The notes below the pieces were generated by a model that was not told the DNA's origin, did not search any database, and saw only the letters and a list, made by a program, of their open reading frames with translations. Below are positions 8,489 to 17,705 of a DNA stretch of 33,456 nt, piece after piece. Numbering within the stretch: the stretch's first letter is position 1; each line of letters begins with the position of its first letter. The position numbers and the translations under genes are program-made. Source of the DNA: an uncultured Saprospiraceae bacterium (GTDB lineage Bacteria; Bacteroidota; Bacteroidia; Chitinophagales; Saprospiraceae); assembly GCA_938016265.1 (NCBI GenBank), contig CALLWB010000135.1:1-33456 (forward strand), given 5' to 3'.

Positions 8489-9709
8489 CTACACCGACCG
8501 ATGATAACGATCCATCTCCTCCGCAATCCGAACCGTACTTTCCATTCCTTTCAACAACAGCTTTCCGATATTCCGATTGCTATCTTTCACCTTCGCCACA
8601 AACACCAATTCAGAAGTCAGGTCTTCCTGCCATTCAATCTCCTCCTCAGTACCTTTCTTTTCAGTAGTCGACTGTTGTATCAATTGAGAATCAAGCACAT
8701 CCTCCTTGTCCGTATAGCTGCTGTCCAAAGGGTCTACCTGGTCCTTAAAACTCGTTTTTTTCTTCCCAAACGTCCAGGAGCAGTCAGCAAACAATTGACA
8801 ATCCAACATATCTGATCTTAGTTGATTTGGATAGAACATTTTTTCTACCAGCCCTTTGTTATCCGATACCAAAAAAAACGCATCATCAAATTTAGAGTCC
8901 ATTGTTTTATGCTCCTCCTGACCAAGCAACATAGTGATTTTCGCCTTCAAATTCTCTTCCACAAAATGTAAATAACTATCCGAAGGATTAGCACAAACGA
9001 CCGTGATAGCTAGCTTTTGCAAAGGCAAGGTTTCATTGATCGACAAGGAGATTTCATTTCCCTTATAAATTCCCGAAAGAATGATCTTACCATTGGTGGT
9101 AGTTTGCTGGAGTTGATATGTGCCTTTTATTTCCTGTAGGGTTTTATCGATTTGCGCACTAGGGCTTTCTGCTTGCCAATAAGGTTGGATTAGGTCATAC
9201 AACTCATGCACATTATATTCTCCTGGTATGACAAGATTCTGTTTTGTTGATCCATCGAAAACCAGTCGGTCTTTTCCCTTGATTTGTTGTTTAGAAACTT
9301 GATCAAAGTCTTCAAGTTCGAAATTTTTCTCTGCTAAACCAGAAAAGAAAATCCGTTGGTTGCTGATGGCGACATACTCTTTTTTGTAGGAAGGCTTTTT
9401 TACTTCATAAGCAGTCGCAAATATTCCTATAGCAACCGAAGCAAGAACGATCCCACACAATGCTTTTGCTGCTTCCAACGTAGGAGAAAATACACCCGTT
9501 GGGTACAAGGTCATACTCAGCCCAATCAAGATAATCAATAGTAAAAAACAATACATAAAAACTTTAGTGAGAAGGGATATCATTTTTAATTGTGCCGATT
9601 TATTCTCATACACGGTTTCTATCCAAAGCAACTGTTCGTCCTTGCGCAATTGTTTATTGAAGTACTTACGTAACTTAGGGTCTGAGGTAATAACGATGCG
9701 TTTGGACAT
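8489..9709 (-). CDS. Array paralog A7: membrane-hairpin, PH-like domain protein
   Basis: This 406-residue copy begins MSKRIVITSDPKLRKYF and has the LRKDEQLLW motif (21-29). Hydrophobic helices are at about 44-67 and 82-101. The PH-like segment at about 111-178 includes YVAISNQRIFFSG. In the C-terminal module the asparagine-proline motif is CANPSDSYLHFVEE (239-252), followed by MDSKFDDAFFLVSDN (270-284) and CSWTFGK (310-316). The DQxDxLD element is doubled: DQVDPLDSS at 323-331 and DKEDVLDSQL at 334-343, an internal repeat not present in its sisters. It ends DRYHRSV. It follows A8 by 22 nt, so the two probably share a transcript. The function is unknown. Confidence 0.87.
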   Translation of the reverse strand: MSKRIVITSDPKLRKYFNKQLRKDEQLLWIETVYENKSAQLKMISLLTKVFMYCFLLLIILIGLSMTLYPTGVFSPTLEAAKALCGIVLASVAIGIFATAYEVKKPSYKKEYVAISNQRIFFSGLAEKNFELEDFDQVSKQQIKGKDRLVFDGSTKQNLVIPGEYNVHELYDLIQPYWQAESPSAQIDKTLQEIKGTYQLQQTTTNGKIILSGIYKGNEISLSINETLPLQKLAITVVCANPSDSYLHFVEENLKAKITMLLGQEEHKTMDSKFDDAFFLVSDNKGLVEKMFYPNQLRSDMLDCQLFADCSWTFGKKKTSFKDQVDPLDSSYTDKEDVLDSQLIQQSTTEKKGTEEEIEWQEDLTSELVFVAKVKDSNRNIGKLLLKGMESTVRIAEEMDRYHRSV

Positions 9710-9731
9710 TGGGAAGCTTTAGTGTTGAAGT

Positions 9732-10961
9732 CTATTGGTTTAATGTTTTTTTATGGTAGTCAACAATCCCATCAGCAAGCAGCGTCGCACTGAGCATTCC
9801 ATTCAAAACCAATTGCTGCAAAGCACGCGCAGAAGTTTGAAACTTGGAAGGAACCTCTACACGTAATTGCAAGGAGGAATTGATGTTTTCTTTCCAAATG
9901 ATTTGTTCACTGACCGTGTTTTCTTGTTCGATCATCTGGAAGTCTAGGATGTTTTCTTGATCCTGGTAACTACTTTTTTCGAATTTTTGATTGGGTAATT
10001 TCGATCCTTTATCACCAAAAGACCAAACACATGCTCCAACCACCGTGCAATTGAACATCGCTTCTTTTAGGTTGGAATGCAGCAGCTGCTTCAACAATTC
10101 TGAATTGTCGGTCTCCAAAAAAAATGCAGCGTCAAATGCTTTATCATTTGAACGATACTCCTTCACTCCTGTTACCTTTTTTACCAATGTCCTACCGTTT
10201 TCATCATTAAAATTAAAAAAGCTTTCGGTGGGATTGGGACAACTTATTTTTATAAAAAAATGAGTAGCCGGAAAAATGGTATCCACCTCACAGTACAAAC
10301 GCATACCATTATAGTCTCCTTCCAGTATCTTGTTTTTGTTTCTGCCTGCGCGAACGGAAAGCTGATAGTTGGTTTTCAATTCGTTCACCAGTTTGACCAT
10401 GGTGTTTTTGGGATTACGGTCTTTCCAGTGGGGGAGGAGCTCCTTGTATATTTTCTCCGCTTCATAGTCTCCATCGATGATAAACTCCTGTTTTGGGGTT
10501 GGATATCGATAGTCGAAATTCGTCCCAAAAACAAGCTGCTGCTTTCTATCAGCGCCAATCCCTTGAATTTTAAATTGGTGAAATTTCTCAAAAGGAGCAA
10601 AGCTGAATTCCTTATTATAAGTAATGACTCTTTGGTTAGTGAGCACAACAAAACCTTTTGGTCTAAAGTTTTGTGAATTTTCTAAAAGTTTACGTTCATA
10701 TGATTTCCAGTAAACTCGGGCAACAATTGCTAGCAGGGTTAGAGTTGCTCCTGCAACTAAATTAGTAACGGTTGTCAAGGCAATAAACAGAAAGAAGAAT
10801 AGGGAAAATGGAATAGTGTCTATGGTGTTTTCATTAAATACAGATATTTTTTGGCTTTTCTGGAGAATATGTACCACTTTTTCCTCCTCCAAAAGATGCG
10901 GTTGGACAGCCTTTTGGATCTCTGATTCTTGTTCTTGAAAATGTTGATAATAGCTCTCCAT
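9732..10961 (-). CDS. Array paralog A8: first gene of the array
   Basis: This 409-residue copy has an N-terminal, possibly helical segment and PHLLEEEKVVHIL (21-33). Hydrophobic helices are at about 50-68 and 70-84. The PH-like segment at about 103-178 includes VVLTNQRVITY, the pattern expected of bacterial PH domains. The C-terminal module carries CPNPTESFFNFNDE (241-254), NDKAFDAAFFLETDN (272-286), CVWSFGD (311-317) and DQENILDFQMI (334-344), ending VDYHKKTLNQ. It is the most upstream gene of the array and lies about 125 nt downstream of the AHSA1 gene on the same strand. No clear promoter is seen in that gap. The function is unknown. Confidence 0.87.
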   Translation of the reverse strand: MESYYQHFQEQESEIQKAVQPHLLEEEKVVHILQKSQKISVFNENTIDTIPFSLFFFLFIALTTVTNLVAGATLTLLAIVARVYWKSYERKLLENSQNFRPKGFVVLTNQRVITYNKEFSFAPFEKFHQFKIQGIGADRKQQLVFGTNFDYRYPTPKQEFIIDGDYEAEKIYKELLPHWKDRNPKNTMVKLVNELKTNYQLSVRAGRNKNKILEGDYNGMRLYCEVDTIFPATHFFIKISCPNPTESFFNFNDENGRTLVKKVTGVKEYRSNDKAFDAAFFLETDNSELLKQLLHSNLKEAMFNCTVVGACVWSFGDKGSKLPNQKFEKSSYQDQENILDFQMIEQENTVSEQIIWKENINSSLQLRVEVPSKFQTSARALQQLVLNGMLSATLLADGIVDYHKKTLNQ

Positions 10962-11086
10962 TTGCCAATTGTAAATTACTCACTTCCTTGTAATACCATC
11001 AATGCAAACTAACAAGTTTTAGTTCCTTCAATTGATTTCATTTTGCGTATTATCAAAAAGCCAGGTCGGTTAAACAATGAAAATGA

Positions 11087-11521
11087 CTAACGGCTCAAAT
11101 ATTCCTTCAAACTCTTCTTGATAAAATAATTCCAACCACCAACCGCACTTTCTCGTTTAAATTCAGGGATACCTGATGGGAAATCTTCCGTTACTTCTGC
11201 ATGAAATTTGATATGCACACCCTCTGCTTTTTCTGTCAATTCGAAAGTGACAATTGAATTTCCTGGATGTTCTTCATAGCGCCACTGATAGTTGATTTTT
11301 TCATTTGGTTTTACTTCAACAATTTTCCACAAATGAGTGAATGTTTTATCTTTTAAGGCTACCACAAACGATGTTTCAAACCCCTCTTCCGCTTTGAAGG
11401 TCTCGATTTGTTCAAAAAACCATTTCCGCATTTGGTCCGGCTCCGTTATCGCTTTCCAAACATGGTCGATGGTCGTAGGGTAGATTTCTTCTACGATAAT
11501 TGGTGGATCTGTTTTTTTCAT
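11087..11521 (-). CDS. AHSA1/SRPBCC-family protein
   Basis: This 144-residue protein belongs to the AHSA1 branch of the START/SRPBCC superfamily, a helix-grip fold that holds small hydrophobic ligands. The sequence shows the N-terminal VWKAITEPDQMRKWF motif (21-35), the central strand pairs, and a C-terminal amphipathic helix with GGWNYFIKKSLKEYL (128-142). The length is normal for a single-domain member. Bacterial relatives are often annotated as ATPase-activator-like or polyketide-cyclase-like, but the ligand cannot be read from the sequence. It lies about 120 nt downstream of ung on the same strand. The family call is firm and the function unknown. Confidence 0.88.
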   Translation of the reverse strand: MKKTDPPIIVEEIYPTTIDHVWKAITEPDQMRKWFFEQIETFKAEEGFETSFVVALKDKTFTHLWKIVEVKPNEKINYQWRYEEHPGNSIVTFELTEKAEGVHIKFHAEVTEDFPSGIPEFKRESAVGGWNYFIKKSLKEYLSR

Positions 11522-11641
11522 TTTTTATAGATTAAGTTGATGCTAAGAAAAACATTTGAAGTAATTCCCATAAACCCCAAAGGGGGAATTAACAATAACT
11601 GGCCAACTGCCAAACACACAACAGAAGTCAAACTCCTAAAC

Positions 11642-12325
11642 CTACAACCGCCAATCAATCGTCCCCTTCTCCTGCTCTTCCAATATCCGATTCGCCCTAG
11701 AAAAATGCTTGTTCCCCAAAAAACCATTACCAGCCAACGGAGATGGATGAATAGCTTCCAGTACATGATGTTTACTAGTGTCGATCAGTTCTTTTTTTGC
11801 TTTCGCGAAATTTCCCCACAACATAAAAATAACCCCTTCCCGTTTGTCTGAAATGGTGCGAATCACAGCATTCGTAAAATCCTGCCATCCAATTTTTTTG
11901 TGGGAACCCGCCTTCGCCTGTTCAACAGTCAACATCGCGTTAAGCAGAAACACCCCTTGATTGGCCCAAGCCTCCAAATTGCCATGGCGCGGCGCCACAA
12001 ATCCAGGAACATCAGCCGTCAACTCCTTATAAATATTGCGCAACGAAGCAGGAATCGCCACCCCCATCGGTACAGAAAATGACAAACCATGCGCCTGCCC
12101 CTGTTTGTGATAAGGGTCTTGTCCCAAAATCACCACCTTCACATCTTCAAAAGGCGTCGTATTAAACGCATTAAAAATCAAAGACCCAGGAGGAAAAATC
12201 GTCTTACCTGCTTGTTTTTCCGTGACCAAAAATTCTTTGATGCTAGTAAAATAAGGCTTGGCAAACTCGTCTTTCAAGGCTTCCTTCCAGCTGGGGTCAA
12301 TTTTTACATCCGTTACTGCCGACAT
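11642..12325 (-). CDS. ung: Uracil-DNA glycosylase, family 1
   Basis: Ung removes uracil from DNA as the first step of base excision repair. The 227-residue protein has the family 1 water-activating motif GQDPYH (68-73, catalytic Asp70), the uracil-binding NAMLTVE segment (129-135) and the DNA-intercalation loop HPSPL (193-197) followed by the typical GNKHFSRAN. The length fits the family. The start MSAVTDVKIDPSWK is like other bacterial Ung proteins. It is divergent from clpB, with about 246 nt between the two starts, so promoters for both probably lie there, though I could not identify them. Confidence 0.97.
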   Translation of the reverse strand: MSAVTDVKIDPSWKEALKDEFAKPYFTSIKEFLVTEKQAGKTIFPPGSLIFNAFNTTPFEDVKVVILGQDPYHKQGQAHGLSFSVPMGVAIPASLRNIYKELTADVPGFVAPRHGNLEAWANQGVFLLNAMLTVEQAKAGSHKKIGWQDFTNAVIRTISDKREGVIFMLWGNFAKAKKELIDTSKHHVLEAIHPSPLAGNGFLGNKHFSRANRILEEQEKGTIDWRL

Positions 12326-12571
12326 ATTATCTATTTTAGTTGCCCGAATTTCCTGATAATACTTCGATTTACAAAATTTTTAATTCAATTTGAATGGGAA
12401 TACAAGCAATTTTGACAGAAAAACAACAGCGAATGTGTCAAAAAGTCAGGCTGGGCTTGGGTTTTGGTGTCAATTTGTCGCATTTGCCCTCTAGGAATGC
12501 AATTTGTGCCAACATAAATCGAGTTTCGATGAGAAAATGTCGAAAACGGAGATTAACTAAAAAAAGAACAA

Positions 12572-15181
12572 ATGAATTTAAATAAATTAACAATTAAATC
12601 GCAGGAAGCACTTCAGCAATCCAACGAAGTAGCTATGGACTTGCAACATCAAGCGATTGAGCCCGTGCATTTATTAAAAGCGTTAATTGCTGATACTGAA
12701 AATATTACAACTCACCTTCTAAAAAAATCAGGCGCAAAAAGTGAACTGATTTCCAGGAAACTGGACACCCTTCTAGAGCAAATGCCCAAAGTTTCGGGTA
12801 CAACAGGGATGCCTTATTTGTCCGGCTCCGGCCAACAAGTATTGGTCAACGCCAATAAAACCATGCAGGAATTCGGAGACGAATTTATTACCATAGAACA
12901 CTTACTTTTAGGAATCCTTTCCGGCAATGATGAAGCAGCAAAAATGCTACGTGGAGAAGGAGCCAAGGAACAGACGATCAAAAAAGCAATCAAAGATTTA
13001 AGAAAAGGAGCAAAAGTGGATAATCAAAACGCAGAATCAACATTCAACGCATTAGAAAAATATGCCCGCAACCTCAACGATTTAGCCAGCAGTGGCAAAC
13101 TCGAACCAGTGATCGGAAGGGACGAAGAAATAAGAAGAGTCCTGCACATTCTTTCTAGAAAAACAAAAAACAACCCCATCCTCGTAGGAGAACCAGGCGT
13201 GGGTAAAACAGCCATAGCAGAAGGCCTCGCTCGAAGAATCGTAGACGCCGATGTCCCGGACAATATCCGAGAAAAAATAATTTTCTCCTTGGATATGGGG
13301 GCACTGATGGCAGGCACAAAATTTCGAGGAGAATTCGAGGAACGACTCAAAGCAGTCATCCGCGAAATAACAGAAGCCAATGGCCAAATCATCCTATTTA
13401 TTGATGAGATCCACACTTTGGTAGGGGCTGGAAAAACAGAAGGAAGCATGGATGCCGCGAACTTACTTAAACCCGCCTTGGCAAGAGGAGAGTTACGCGC
13501 GGTCGGAGCAACCACTTTAGATGAATACCAAAAGTATTTTGAAAAGGACAAAGCGCTGGTCCGACGATTTCAAAAGGTGATGATTGATGAGCCGAACGAG
13601 ATGGATGCGATTTCAATTCTTCGAGGGATAAAAGAACGATATGAAGTTTATCACAAAGTAGAAATACTGGACGAGTCCATCATCGCTGCCGTCGAACTTT
13701 CGCAACGATATATCACTGATCGATTTTTGCCAGACAAAGCGATTGACTTAATTGATGAAGCTGCGGCTAAATTGCGCTTAGAAATCAATTCGATGCCAGA
13801 AGAACTCGATGAGTTGGAACGAAAAGTTATGCAGTTGGAAATCGAACGAGAGGCCATCAAACGAGAAAACGACCAGGAAAAACTAGCCAAATTAAACGAA
13901 AATTTAGCCAACATCGTCGAAGAACGAGATAAGATGATGGCAAAATGGAGAGATGAAAAAAACATCGTAGAAGCTATACAGTCCTCCAGAAATAAAATTG
14001 AAGGCTACAAAATCGAAGCAGAACAAGCAGAACGAAGTGGCGACTACGCCCGCGTTGCAGAAATCAGATACGGACTCATCAAAAAAGAAGAGGAAGCAAT
14101 CGAGACCTTTTCAAAGGAACTAGAGTCTGTTCAGGCAAACAGCAAAATGCTAAAAGAAGTTGTAACGGCTTCTGACATCTCTGAAATAGTTGCGAAATGG
14201 ACCGGCATTCCAATAACAAAAATGCAGGAAAGCGAAAAGGAAAAATTGGCCGTTCTGGAAGAAGTCCTTCATGAACGAGTGGTCGGACAACAAGAGGCTA
14301 TTGAAGCAGTAGCAGACGCCATTCGCCGAAGCAGAATCGGTTTTCAGGATGCTCAAAAACCAATCGGCTCGTTCTTGTTCTTAGGTACAACCGGCGTCGG
14401 TAAAACAGAATTGGCAAAAACACTAGCCGATTATCTTTTTAATGATGAAAACGCCATGGTGCGGATCGATATGTCTGAGTATCAGGAGAAACATGCGGTG
14501 TCCAGATTGGTCGGCGCCCCTCCTGGCTATATCGGATATGAGGAAGGCGGTCAACTCACAGAAGCCGTCCGCAGAAAACCGTATTCAGTCGTGCTTTTGG
14601 ACGAGATTGAAAAGGCACACCCCGACACGTTTAATATTCTGTTGCAATTGTTAGACGACGGAAGACTGACCGACAACAAGGGGCGAGTGGTAGATTTCAA
14701 AAACGCAATTGTTATTATGACTTCCAATATCGGGTCGCCAATTATTCAAGAAGGATTGCAGGATGTGGAGGAAGAAAATCTGGATGCAGCAAGCCTGATG
14801 ATCGAAGGACAGGTAATGGAGATTTTGAAAAAAGCAGTGCGGCCGGAGTTTTTGAATCGGATTGACGACGTAGTCATGTTCCGACCATTAACGAAGAAGG
14901 ACATGCACAACATCGTCCAACTCCAGGTAAAAAGTCTACAGGAAATGTTTACGGCAAAAGACTATGACGTCAAGATTACCCCTGCAGCCATCGACCACAT
15001 TGCAGAAGTCGGCTACGAACCAGAATTTGGTGCCCGTCCGCTAAAACGATTGATCCAAAAAACAATCGTCAATCGACTGGCCAGAGAATTGATGAAGGGC
15101 AACGTAAAACAAGAAGCCCCAATCGTAGTAGACAAAATGGACGGTGGAATCGTCATTTACAACAAAAGTACAAGCAACTAG
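12572..15181 (+). CDS. clpB: ATP-dependent chaperone ClpB (Hsp100 disaggregase)
   Basis: ClpB is a cytosolic hexameric AAA+ disaggregase that works with DnaK to rescue aggregated proteins after heat stress. The 869-residue protein shows the N-terminal repeat domain (about 1-145), a first AAA+ module with Walker A GEPGVGKT (206-213) and a DEIHTL Walker B, the long coiled-coil middle domain (about 400-525) that separates ClpB from ClpA and ClpC-type proteins, a second Walker A GTTGVGKT (605-612), and a C-terminal domain with EFLNRIDDVVMF. The length matches the family. A strong terminator follows 48 nt after the stop. No heat-shock promoter element could be recognised upstream. Confidence 0.98.
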   Translation: MNLNKLTIKSQEALQQSNEVAMDLQHQAIEPVHLLKALIADTENITTHLLKKSGAKSELISRKLDTLLEQMPKVSGTTGMPYLSGSGQQVLVNANKTMQEFGDEFITIEHLLLGILSGNDEAAKMLRGEGAKEQTIKKAIKDLRKGAKVDNQNAESTFNALEKYARNLNDLASSGKLEPVIGRDEEIRRVLHILSRKTKNNPILVGEPGVGKTAIAEGLARRIVDADVPDNIREKIIFSLDMGALMAGTKFRGEFEERLKAVIREITEANGQIILFIDEIHTLVGAGKTEGSMDAANLLKPALARGELRAVGATTLDEYQKYFEKDKALVRRFQKVMIDEPNEMDAISILRGIKERYEVYHKVEILDESIIAAVELSQRYITDRFLPDKAIDLIDEAAAKLRLEINSMPEELDELERKVMQLEIEREAIKRENDQEKLAKLNENLANIVEERDKMMAKWRDEKNIVEAIQSSRNKIEGYKIEAEQAERSGDYARVAEIRYGLIKKEEEAIETFSKELESVQANSKMLKEVVTASDISEIVAKWTGIPITKMQESEKEKLAVLEEVLHERVVGQQEAIEAVADAIRRSRIGFQDAQKPIGSFLFLGTTGVGKTELAKTLADYLFNDENAMVRIDMSEYQEKHAVSRLVGAPPGYIGYEEGGQLTEAVRRKPYSVVLLDEIEKAHPDTFNILLQLLDDGRLTDNKGRVVDFKNAIVIMTSNIGSPIIQEGLQDVEEENLDAASLMIEGQVMEILKKAVRPEFLNRIDDVVMFRPLTKKDMHNIVQLQVKSLQEMFTAKDYDVKITPAAIDHIAEVGYEPEFGARPLKRLIQKTIVNRLARELMKGNVKQEAPIVVDKMDGGIVIYNKSTSN

Positions 15182-15228
15182 GACCTGTTTCATGAATTGA
15201 CTCCTATATATAATATAAGGTGTGTGCA

Positions 15229-15268
15229 AGCCGCAAAGCAATTTAATCGTCTTTGCGGCTTTTGTTTA
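15229..15268 (+). terminator. Rho-independent terminator of clpB
   Basis: A perfect 10-bp stem, AGCCGCAAAG (15229-15238) with CTTTGCGGCT (15251-15260), encloses a 12-nt loop and runs into a T-rich tail. It sits between clpB and the next gene on the same strand. Confidence 0.9.
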
Positions 15269-15357
15269 TAAAGAATATTGAAGGAATTCATACCTAACAA
15301 AAAGTCTCTTGTTCTTCTACAAATTCAATTCCCTCCTACAAATCAAAAAAAATCTGC

Positions 15358-15365
15358 TATTTTTG
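15358..15365 (+). promoter_or_regulatory. Possible -7 promoter element for the MoxR-like gene
   Basis: TATTTTTG matches TAnnTTTG and lies 16 nt before the ATG at 15382, just after the clpB terminator. No good -33 TTTG is seen, so the evidence is partial. Confidence 0.35.
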
Positions 15366-15381
15366 CTAAAAATAATAATAA

Positions 15382-16212
15382 ATGAAATTTGAAGGTACCT
15401 CAACATATATTGCCACAAGAGAATTATCCGTTGCTGTAAACGCAAGCATCCACCTCGAAAAACCACTGATTGTAAAAGGAGAACCAGGCACTGGAAAAAC
15501 AATGCTTGCCCACGAAATCGCAGAATCACTAGGAAAAAGAATAATCACCTGGCACATCAAATCAACCACTCAGGCACAGCAGGGGTTATATGAATATGAT
15601 GCCGTTTCTAGGCTTAGAGATTCGCAACTTGGATCGGATAGGGTAGAGGACATTGCCAATTACATAAAAAAAGGAAAACTCTGGGAGGCTTTTGATACAG
15701 AAGAACAAGTCGTTTTGCTAATTGATGAGATCGATAAAGCAGACATCGAATTTCCAAATGACCTGCTGCTAGAGTTAGACAAAATGGAGTTTTACTGCTA
15801 CGAATTGCAACGAACCATCAAGGCCAAAACACGCCCAATTGTCATCATTACTTCCAACAATGAAAAGGAACTACCAGATGCCTTTTTACGCCGTTGTTTA
15901 TTTCACTACATCCGCTTCCCCGACCCAAAGGTGATGAAGCAAATTGTAGACGTCCATTTCCCTAAAATAGAACAAGATTTGGTGGACAGTGCCATGAAAG
16001 TATTCTACGGAATCCGAGAAGTCAAACGCCTAAAGAAAAAACCCTCCACTAGCGAATTGATTGACTGGATGAAACTCCTCCTCATGGAAAAAATCGAAGC
16101 CAACGAACTCGACAGCGTCGATCTGATGAATGCGTTCCCGCCTCATCTTTCCTCTTTGTTGAAGAATGAGCAGGACTATGATTTGTTGTATTCTAAGTTG
16201 CGTGGGTATTAA
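15382..16212 (+). CDS. MoxR-like AAA+ ATPase
   Basis: This 276-residue AAA+ ATPase resembles the MoxR group, chaperone-like ATPases that usually act with a von Willebrand factor A (VWA) protein to activate or insert cofactors into target complexes. It shows Walker A GEPGTGKT (33-40), Walker B VVLLIDEIDKA (110-120), sensor 1 IITSNN (155-160) and the ELPDAFLRRC arginine-finger region (163-172). The short length and the tight link with the VWA gene 132 nt downstream on the same strand fit the CoxD/CoxE-like pairing. The substrate complex is not evident, as no oxidoreductase gene is nearby. Confidence 0.92.
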   Translation: MKFEGTSTYIATRELSVAVNASIHLEKPLIVKGEPGTGKTMLAHEIAESLGKRIITWHIKSTTQAQQGLYEYDAVSRLRDSQLGSDRVEDIANYIKKGKLWEAFDTEEQVVLLIDEIDKADIEFPNDLLLELDKMEFYCYELQRTIKAKTRPIVIITSNNEKELPDAFLRRCLFHYIRFPDPKVMKQIVDVHFPKIEQDLVDSAMKVFYGIREVKRLKKKPSTSELIDWMKLLLMEKIEANELDSVDLMNAFPPHLSSLLKNEQDYDLLYSKLRGY

Positions 16213-16225
16213 TTAAAGAACCACG

Positions 16226-16263
16226 TATCGGCGAATTTATTCGTCTGACATGTACTACCGATC
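16226..16263 (+). repeat. Dispersed intergenic repeat, copy 2
   Basis: This is the second copy of the 38-nt repeat beginning TATCGGCGAATTTATTCG (see 6821-6858). It lies between the MoxR-like ATPase and its VWA partner, so it has inserted or persisted inside a probable operon. Confidence 0.5.
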
Positions 16264-16344
16264 AAACAAAATCAAGAGAATTGTTCAAATGAATCCCCAA
16301 ATTCACTAACAGATACCTCAGCATTCACGCATTAAAACAAAAAA

Positions 16345-17544
16345 ATGTTCTTAAATTTCTTCTACCTCATGCGAGAAAATGGCTTACCAGTAAGCCTACA
16401 AGAATACCTTGCCCTAATGGAAAGCCTGGACAAAGAGGTAGTGGAATACAACATCGACGATTTCTACTACTTGTGTAAAACGATCTTTGTTAAAAGCGAA
16501 GCGCATTTAGACCGATTTGACATTATTTTCGGGCATTATTTTCAAGGACTCGAAAAGATCAATTTTGATTTTTTTTCGAAGCACATACCAGAAGAATGGC
16601 TCAAGGAAAACTTTTATAAGAATCTCACCGACGAAGAAAAAGCGGAGATTGAAGCAATGGGAGGAATTGAAAAATTGATGGAACGCTTCAAAGAATTGCT
16701 GGAAGAACAGAAAAAAAGACATGAAGGCGGGAATAAATGGATCGGTACAGGTGGCACTTCTCCATTCGGCGCAAACGGCTACAACCCGGAAGGATTTAGA
16801 ATCGGACAGTCAGGCAGCCGAAACAGAAGCGCCATAAAAGTCTGGGACAAACGAGAGTTTGCCAACCTCGACGACAAAGTAGAACTAGACACCAGAAATA
16901 TGAAATTGGCCCTCAAAAGACTGCGCCGATTTGCCCGAGAAGGAATCGAAGACGAACTTAACCTGAAAGATACCATCCGAAAAACTTCTGAAAATGCAGG
17001 TATGCTGGAAATCAGCATGCAGCCAGAAAAGAAAAATAAAGTAAAAGTTTTATTGTTGATGGATGTTGGGGGATCGATGGATGATCATGTGGAGGTGTGT
17101 CAACGGATATTTTCTGCTTCAAAGTATGAGTTCAAACACTTGGAGTACTTTTATTTTCACAACTGTTTGTATGAAACTGTCTGGAAAGACAACACGAGAA
17201 GATACGATCGATTGCAAACGTTTGAATTGTTACGCAAGTACAATAAAGACTACAAAGTGATTTTTATTGGTGATGCTGCAATGTCGCCTTACGAACTAAT
17301 GTCTAAAAGTGGGAGTGTAGAACACTATAATGACGAAGCTGGAGTGGTTTGGCTGCAGCGCGTTTTAGATCACTTCGAAAATGTAGTCTGGATAAATCCA
17401 AATGAGGAGACCTCATGGAACTACTATCAAACTACCCACATGATTCGGGATCTGTTTGGGCACAAAATGTTTCCGATGACTATAGAAGGAATAACGAACT
17501 GCATGAAATGCTTGAAAAACAGTAAACTTATACATACATCGTAG
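16345..17544 (+). CDS. VWA-domain protein, CoxE-like partner of the MoxR ATPase
   Basis: This 399-residue cytosolic protein has no signal peptide. A helical N-terminal half (1-130), with a charged stretch at 97-128, is followed by a Gly-rich linker (129-150) and a C-terminal VWA domain. The metal-site motif is DVGGSM (240-245); glycine replaces the first serine of the usual DxSxS. Other family markers are the HNCLYETVWKDN strand (272-283) and IGDAAMSPYEL (308-318). Such proteins act with MoxR-type ATPases as metal-dependent adaptors. The tail after about residue 385 is Cys/Lys-rich and may be slightly extended. A terminator follows directly. Confidence 0.9.
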   Translation: MFLNFFYLMRENGLPVSLQEYLALMESLDKEVVEYNIDDFYYLCKTIFVKSEAHLDRFDIIFGHYFQGLEKINFDFFSKHIPEEWLKENFYKNLTDEEKAEIEAMGGIEKLMERFKELLEEQKKRHEGGNKWIGTGGTSPFGANGYNPEGFRIGQSGSRNRSAIKVWDKREFANLDDKVELDTRNMKLALKRLRRFAREGIEDELNLKDTIRKTSENAGMLEISMQPEKKNKVKVLLLMDVGGSMDDHVEVCQRIFSASKYEFKHLEYFYFHNCLYETVWKDNTRRYDRLQTFELLRKYNKDYKVIFIGDAAMSPYELMSKSGSVEHYNDEAGVVWLQRVLDHFENVVWINPNEETSWNYYQTTHMIRDLFGHKMFPMTIEGITNCMKCLKNSKLIHTS

Positions 17545-17598
17545 ATGGCATGCGCAAGAAGTGAGCACACTGTTTTATTTGACGATATTCAAAAGAAA

Positions 17599-17630
17599 AA
17601 CCTTGCTGAAAATTTCAACAAGGTTTTTTT
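17599..17630 (+). terminator. Rho-independent terminator after the VWA gene
   Basis: AACCTTG (17599-17605) pairs with CAAGGTT (17619-17625), with TGAAA/TTTCA complementarity inside the loop, followed by a run of seven T. It closes the MoxR-VWA operon. Confidence 0.88.
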
Positions 17631-17705
17631 GTGTGTACTTAAGTTTGGTTTGGGCTTAATACATAGGGAACGTAATAGTTATGGTTAAACAAATATCCTA
17701 ATGTC

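Noticed and set aside
538-10961. Assigning the array to DUF3137 or another named family
   Set aside because: The GDxxFDxxFFLxTDN motif recalls the GDxxFDxxF pattern seen in some membrane proteins, but the similarity is too short to support a family call without a profile search.
538-10961. Calling the array a toxin-immunity or defence locus
   Set aside because: No toxin, nuclease, NTPase or known defence domain lies beside it in the window; only copy number and diversification suggest it.
11563-11590. Hairpin AATTCCC...GGGAATT between ung and the AHSA1 gene
   Set aside because: The stem is short, competes with an inner CCCC/GGGG pairing, and has no T run on the minus strand, so it is not a convincing terminator.
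12394-12585. Short plus-strand frame before clpB
   Set aside because: It overlaps the clpB start, is rich in Arg/Lys with no family resemblance, and lies where promoters are expected.
13024-13965. Long minus-strand open frames inside clpB
   Set aside because: They are antisense shadows of clpB, Ser-rich with no domain features.
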